This document shows positions 8,023 through 11,036 of a DNA stretch of 11,036 nt, piece by piece. Position 1 is the first letter of the stretch; each line of letters opens with the position of its first letter. The notes below the pieces were generated by a model, which was given only the letters and a program-made list of their open reading frames with translations, was not told the origin of the DNA and did not search any database. This DNA is from an uncultured Lachnospiraceae bacterium (lineage in GTDB: Bacteria; Bacillota_A; Clostridia; Lachnospirales; Lachnospiraceae). The position numbers and the translations under genes were made by a program. The DNA lies in NCBI GenBank assembly GCA_902796775.1, contig CADBQK010000041.1, forward strand, positions 1 to 11,036, read 5' to 3'.

Positions 8023-8296
8023 GCCTGATCTCGCGGTTGAAGGTATTCTCATCCACTACTTCAACACCAAAGACGATCTTCAGGGATCCGGCGCCAAATG
8101 CAACGGGCCAGATATGGGACTTAGCATACCCTTCGGTAACTTCCTCCCTTCGTCCCTGTTCGATTGCTTCTTTATAAGTCTGACAATCCGGAGTAGACTT
8201 AAAACGATACCATTTCCCATCCATATCATGAATAAACAAGGTATCCTGTTTTGCCGGAACCGCCCCTACTGCGAGTACTTGTACTACTTCTTTCAT
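8015..8296 (-). CDS. Hypothetical 93-residue protein coupled to yycJ
   Basis: I do not recognise this family. The product is small, soluble-looking and charged, with no membrane segment or signal peptide. It begins with a hydrophobic strand-like stretch (VVQVLAVGAV) and contains FIHDMDGKWYRFKS, a single cysteine in TPDCQTYKEA, a charged helix-like stretch (EAIEQGRREEV) and a final hydrophobic strand (LKIVFGVEVV). The alternation suggests a compact alpha/beta domain. The ATG at 8296 is chosen because AAGGAGGT lies seven bases upstream; an earlier ATG at 8314 is less likely because that ribosome binding site falls inside its coding sequence. The 3' end overlaps the yycJ start by 8 bp, so the two are probably translated together. 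A promoter candidate and a palindromic leader precede it, so it may head the downstream transcription unit. Coding status is well supported; function is unknown. Confidence 0.8.
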   Translation of the reverse strand: MKEVVQVLAVGAVPAKQDTLFIHDMDGKWYRFKSTPDCQTYKEAIEQGRREEVTEGYAKSHIWPVAFGAGSLKIVFGVEVVDENTFNREIRHV

Positions 8297-8303
8297 TGCT
8301 GTA

Positions 8304-8311
8304 ACCTCCTT
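8304..8311 (-). promoter_or_regulatory. Ribosome binding site fixing the start of the 93-residue gene
   Basis: AAGGAGGT on the minus strand, seven bases before the ATG at 8296. It lies just inside the earlier in-frame ATG at 8314, which argues against that longer start. Confidence 0.85.
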
Positions 8312-8313
8312 CA

Positions 8314-8342
8314 TATACTATGTTGATAAACATATTAGTATA
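8314..8342 (-). promoter_or_regulatory. Palindrome in the leader of the 93-residue gene
   Basis: The arms TATACTATGTT (8314-8324) and AACAT-ATT-AGTATA (8329-8342) pair over 11 bp around a GATA loop, with a three-base insertion in one arm. The structure ends about two bases before the ribosome binding site at 8311. It could be a repressor operator or an RNA hairpin affecting access to the ribosome binding site. AT-rich palindromes also arise by chance, so the role is open. Confidence 0.45.
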
Positions 8343-8420
8343 GACAACATTCAGTGCCTGAATCTGAGGTACTGCATGTATGTTTTATCCTTATATATAG
8401 GGTGCTGAGTAGATACATAT

Positions 8421-8449
8421 AGTTTAACGCAAAGCTCCATCATAGTCAA
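8421..8449 (-). promoter_or_regulatory. Sigma-70-type promoter candidate for the 93-residue gene and yycJ
   Basis: On the minus strand, TTGACT at 8449-8444 (5 of 6 to the -35 consensus) is followed after 17 bases by TAAACT at 8426-8421 (4 of 6 to the -10). Transcription would begin near 8414 and give a leader of about 118 bases that includes the palindrome at 8314-8342. It lies in the 171-bp gap after coaE, where no gene was found. A further AT-rich stretch (TATATATAAGG, near 8400-8390) has no matching -35. Confidence 0.5.
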
Positions 8450-8467
8450 CTCCGCACAACACAGCGA

Positions 8468-9085
8468 TCACCTGTCTTCATCGCCGGAAAGTTTATGTTT
8501 CAGCTGCTCTTTTACTTCCTCCAGAGAACCGTTGTTCTCAATAACGAACTGACAACGGCTCATGAAATAGCTGTCCGGCCGCTGACTGGCCATTACAGCA
8601 TCAACCCTCTCATCTGAATAGTTTCTTGAAGCTTTCATTCTTTCGCGGCGGATCTGCGGCTGAGTATACACATACCAGAATTCATCACACAGATCTTCAT
8701 ATCCGCAGTCCAGAAGGATGGCGGATTCCAGAGCAACAAAACGATACTTACCTTCTCTTGCTGCTTCTTCCACGATCCTCTCTATCTCTTTGCGGACAGC
8801 CGGATGGATCATTCCATTGAGCAGGGCAAGCTCCTGATCATTGCCGAATACCTTCTTTGCCACAACAGCACGGTCGATTTCTCCGTCTTCTCCCAGGATC
8901 TCTTCCCCAAAATGCGCGACCATCAGCTCATAGCAGGGCCGGCCTTTTTTCTGCAGATCCCTCGCCACATCATCAGACAGGATCGTACATCCATCAAATT
9001 CTTCCCGCAGAATACGCAGCACTTCAGATTTGCCGGTTCCGGCTCCTCCGGTGATCCCGTATACTCTGATCCCGTACTTCTTCAT
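8468..9085 (-). CDS. coaE: Dephospho-CoA kinase
   Basis: This 205-residue protein has the usual length of CoaE, which phosphorylates the 3'-hydroxyl of the ribose of dephospho-CoA, the last step of coenzyme A synthesis. The P-loop GGAGTGKS is at 13-20. SDDVARDLQ at 37-45 holds the acidic residue expected near the acceptor nucleotide. MIHPAVR, the LLDCGYEDLCDEFWYV region and the lid stretch RRERMKASRNYSDE are typical of CoaE. The ATG at 9085 has GGAGGTG at 9100-9094 with good spacing. It follows polA by 52 bp, a pairing common in Firmicutes, and is probably co-transcribed with it. A 171-bp gap with its own promoter candidate follows. Family assignment is secure. Confidence 0.96.
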   Translation of the reverse strand: MKKYGIRVYGITGGAGTGKSEVLRILREEFDGCTILSDDVARDLQKKGRPCYELMVAHFGEEILGEDGEIDRAVVAKKVFGNDQELALLNGMIHPAVRKEIERIVEEAAREGKYRFVALESAILLDCGYEDLCDEFWYVYTQPQIRRERMKASRNYSDERVDAVMASQRPDSYFMSRCQFVIENNGSLEEVKEQLKHKLSGDEDR

Positions 9086-9123
9086 CCCAAAAACACCTCC
9101 ATAAACCTGTTCAGAAAATCCAT
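9082..9123 (-). CDS. Possible 13-residue upstream ORF coupled to coaE
   Basis: In the 52-bp gap between polA and coaE, an ATG at 9123-9121 opens a 13-codon frame (MDFLNRFMEVFLG) whose TGA overlaps the coaE ATG as ATGA. AGAGGA lies about seven bases upstream of the start. The arrangement would allow translational coupling, but coaE has its own strong ribosome binding site and a frame this short can occur by chance. Recorded as a possibility only. Confidence 0.2.
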   Translation of the reverse strand: MDFLNRFMEVFLG

Positions 9124-9137
9124 CACAGTGTCCTCTT

Positions 9138-11036
9138 CTACTTCAGGGCATACCAGTTTTCCCCACTGTTCATTTCCACTTCAAGCGGAACCGACAGTGC
9201 TGCTGCCTGCTCCATCTCCTCCTTCAGGATTTTCCTGACCAGCTCTTCCTCTTCCGGGAGAGCTTCGATCAGAAGCTCATCATGGATCTGCAGAATAAGC
9301 CTCGAACCTGCCGACTGCGCTTTCAGTGCCCGGCTGACGCGGACCATAGCGATTTTAATGATATCCGCTGCAGTCCCCTGTATCGGGGAATTCATGGCAG
9401 CACGTTCTCCAAAACTTCGCTGCATAAAGTTTTTGGAAGCAAGCTCCGGAACCGGACGTTTCCGTCCGTATAAAGTCACAGCATAACCTGTTTCCTTTGC
9501 CTGCTGTACACATTGATCGAGATACTGTTTGATCCCGGGATAGGTCACAAAATACTGGCTGATATACTCCTGCGCTTCCTGCCGGCTGATCCCAAGATCC
9601 TGGCTCAGCCCAAAGGAGCTGATACCGTACACGATCCCGAAATTTACGGCTTTAGCATTACTTCTCTGCAGCGAGGTTACTTCATCAAGCGGTACATGAA
9701 AGACTTTGGAGGCAGTAATCCGATGAATATCCTGGTCCTCCTGATAAGCCCGGATCAGATTCTCATCCCCTGCCATATGAGCCAGAACTCTGAGCTCGAT
9801 CTGGGAATAATCCGCATTCACAAAAATCTTTCCTTCACCGGGGACAAAAACCTTCCGGATCATACGCCCCAGCTCCATCCGCACAGGGATATTCTGAAGG
9901 TTGGGATCTGCACTGCTCAGCCTGCCGGTCGCGGTGATCGTCTGATTAAACTTGCAGTGGATCCTGCCGTCATCCGGCCGTATAAAAGCTGCCAGGCCGT
10001 CAGCGTAAGTGGATTTGAGTTTCGTCAGCTGCCTGTATTCCAGAATCTTTCCGATGATCGGATCGACAGGACGAAGCTTTTCAAGTACGTCTGCAGCTGT
10101 TGAATACCCGGTCTTTGTCTTCTTTCCATAAGGGAGGTTCATTTTTTCAAACAGGATTACCCCCAGCTGCCTGGGAGAATTAATATTAAACGATTCTCCG
10201 GCCAGGTCGTAAATATCCTGCTCCAGTTCATCAATTCGTCCTGTCAGACTCTCCCCGTAGGCAGCAAGCTCTTCTTTTTCCACGCAGATTCCGGCTTCTT
10301 CCATCTCGTGAAGGACAAAAAGCACCGGCATCTCTATTTCACAGAAAAGCTTATCCATGCCTTCCTCTTCCAGTTTTCTGAGAAGGATGGAGGAAACTCT
10401 TCGTGGGATATCAGCTTCCTGAGCCAGGTAAGCCAGCACCTTTTCCCTCTCTTCCTGCACGGCTTCTCCCAGTTTCTGTTTTTTGAACAGATCACCGCGG
10501 GATGGGATCGTTTCACCAAGGTATACCTGGGCAATACTGTCACAGGAATAGGAATCAGCCAGGGGATTGAGCAGATAAGCTGCCACTCCTGCATCAAAGA
10601 GATTCTCACCATCAGCAATCCCCAGCCAGCTAAGCTGCCCTTTCAAATCATTAAACCAGACCTGCCCTGCCCTTTGAATGATCCTGCGCACTGTATCCTG
10701 AAGATCTTCCACTGTGATCCCGTTTCCCGGCATCAGAATGTATACAGATTCGCTCTTGACTTCACTATCCTGGCTCTGTGTATGATTCAGACTTATACCG
10801 GATACAGCCGCAGCTTCCAGTCCTTCATCTCCACCGCACACACAGAATATCCCAAGTACATCATCAGGCTGACAGGCATCTGCCAGCATCTGCAGACTAT
10901 TACCATCAGAAAGACAGATCACATCAGCCCTGTCTTCCACGCCGGTATTTTCCGGAATCTCCTCAAAGCGGCTCAGAATGTTGTTAAGTTCCAGTCTCTT
11001 CATGATCTGGTACGACTCCGTATTCAAAAGGTTCCC
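9138..11036 (-). CDS. polA: DNA polymerase I, C-terminal part (5' end outside window)
   Basis: The frame is open to the window edge, with 632 residues visible; numbering here starts at the edge. An in-frame TTG at 11027 is inside the gene, not its start. Pol I repairs gaps and removes RNA primers. The missing N terminus should carry the 5'-3' exonuclease; the visible part begins in the linker (KRLELNNILSRF). Residues of about 30-200 correspond to the 3'-5' exonuclease domain but lack the DxE and other acidic ligands, so proofreading is probably absent, as in Bacillus and Thermus Pol I. The polymerase domain is intact: TATGRLSSADPNLQNIP, motif A DYSQIELR (409-416), motif B from Arg458 with Lys462, Phe466 and Tyr470 on the O helix, and motif C QIHDE with His585. 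Phe466 is the position that excludes ddNTPs in E. coli and Taq. It is followed by coaE after 52 bp. Confidence 0.96.
   Translation of the reverse strand, partial: GNLLNTESYQIMKRLELNNILSRFEEIPENTGVEDRADVICLSDGNSLQMLADACQPDDVLGIFCVCGGDEGLEAAAVSGISLNHTQSQDSEVKSESVYILMPGNGITVEDLQDTVRRIIQRAGQVWFNDLKGQLSWLGIADGENLFDAGVAAYLLNPLADSYSCDSIAQVYLGETIPSRGDLFKKQKLGEAVQEEREKVLAYLAQEADIPRRVSSILLRKLEEEGMDKLFCEIEMPVLFVLHEMEEAGICVEKEELAAYGESLTGRIDELEQDIYDLAGESFNINSPRQLGVILFEKMNLPYGKKTKTGYSTAADVLEKLRPVDPIIGKILEYRQLTKLKSTYADGLAAFIRPDDGRIHCKFNQTITATGRLSSADPNLQNIPVRMELGRMIRKVFVPGEGKIFVNADYSQIELRVLAHMAGDENLIRAYQEDQDIHRITASKVFHVPLDEVTSLQRSNAKAVNFGIVYGISSFGLSQDLGISRQEAQEYISQYFVTYPGIKQYLDQCVQQAKETGYAVTLYGRKRPVPELASKNFMQRSFGERAAMNSPIQGTAADIIKIAMVRVSRALKAQSAGSRLILQIHDELLIEALPEEEELVRKILKEEMEQAAALSVPLEVEMNSGENWYALK

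Noticed and set aside
9138..11027. Complete 629-residue Klenow-like polymerase starting at TTG 11027
   Set aside because: The frame stays open to the window edge and the TTG has no ribosome binding site. The sequence there matches the linker after the 5'-3' exonuclease domain, so this is a cut-off full-length polA.
1..11036. Mobile element, prophage, CRISPR, tRNA, rRNA or defence genes
   Set aside because: I saw no transposase, integrase, regular spaced repeats, tRNA-like cloverleaf or rRNA stretch. Nearly all sequence is explained by ten chromosomal genes on one strand.

Overview
The window is about 11 kb of bacterial chromosome. Every convincing gene lies on the minus strand, so transcription runs from high to low coordinates. 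Base composition looks near 50% GC. Ribosome binding sites are strong (AGGAGG, GGAGG), genes are tightly packed, and the families are chromosomal Firmicute ones: polA-coaE, a YycJ-type hydrolase, the UPF0237/UPF0210 pair, and an LTA-synthase-like protein of the kind common in gut Clostridia. This suggests a member of the Lachnospiraceae or a close relative. The assignment is from gene content and style, not a database search.

Layout in the direction of transcription: (1) 11036-9138, the C-terminal two thirds of DNA polymerase I (5' end outside the window), with a complete polymerase domain and a degenerate 3'-5' exonuclease domain; (2) coaE, dephospho-CoA kinase, 9085-8468; (3) a 171-bp gap with a good promoter candidate and a palindromic leader; (4) an unrecognised 93-residue protein, 8296-8015, overlapping by 8 bp a YycJ-type metallo-beta-lactamase-fold hydrolase, 8022-7216; (5) a UPF0237 ACT-domain protein, 7127-6855, and its usual partner, the UPF0210/DUF711 'PFL family' protein, 6829-5465; (6) a 174-bp gap with two imperfect hairpins bracketed by short inverted repeats; (7) pepD (aminoacyl-histidine dipeptidase), 5290-3827; argF (ornithine carbamoyltransferase), 3745-2762; ade (adenine deaminase), 2718-1024; and the start of a membrane-bound LTA-synthase-like phosphoglycerol transferase, from a GTG at 1003 running off the left edge.

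The genes fall into three loose groups: replication/repair and CoA synthesis (polA, coaE, perhaps yycJ); a conserved putative regulatory pair of unknown role (ACT plus UPF0210); and nitrogen salvage (dipeptide hydrolysis, carbamoyl transfer to or from ornithine, adenine deamination) followed by an envelope gene. No convincing intrinsic terminator is visible, so much of the window could be co-transcribed from internal promoters.

I see no mobile element, phage, CRISPR, tRNA, rRNA or defence system. No stretch over 300 bases lacks a gene. The most unusual signals are small: an excess of GGATCC sites (16 by hand count), a structured intergenic element before pepD, a 20-bp tandem duplication of the argF 3' end, a palindromic leader before the 93-residue gene, and a possible 13-codon ORF joined to the coaE start.
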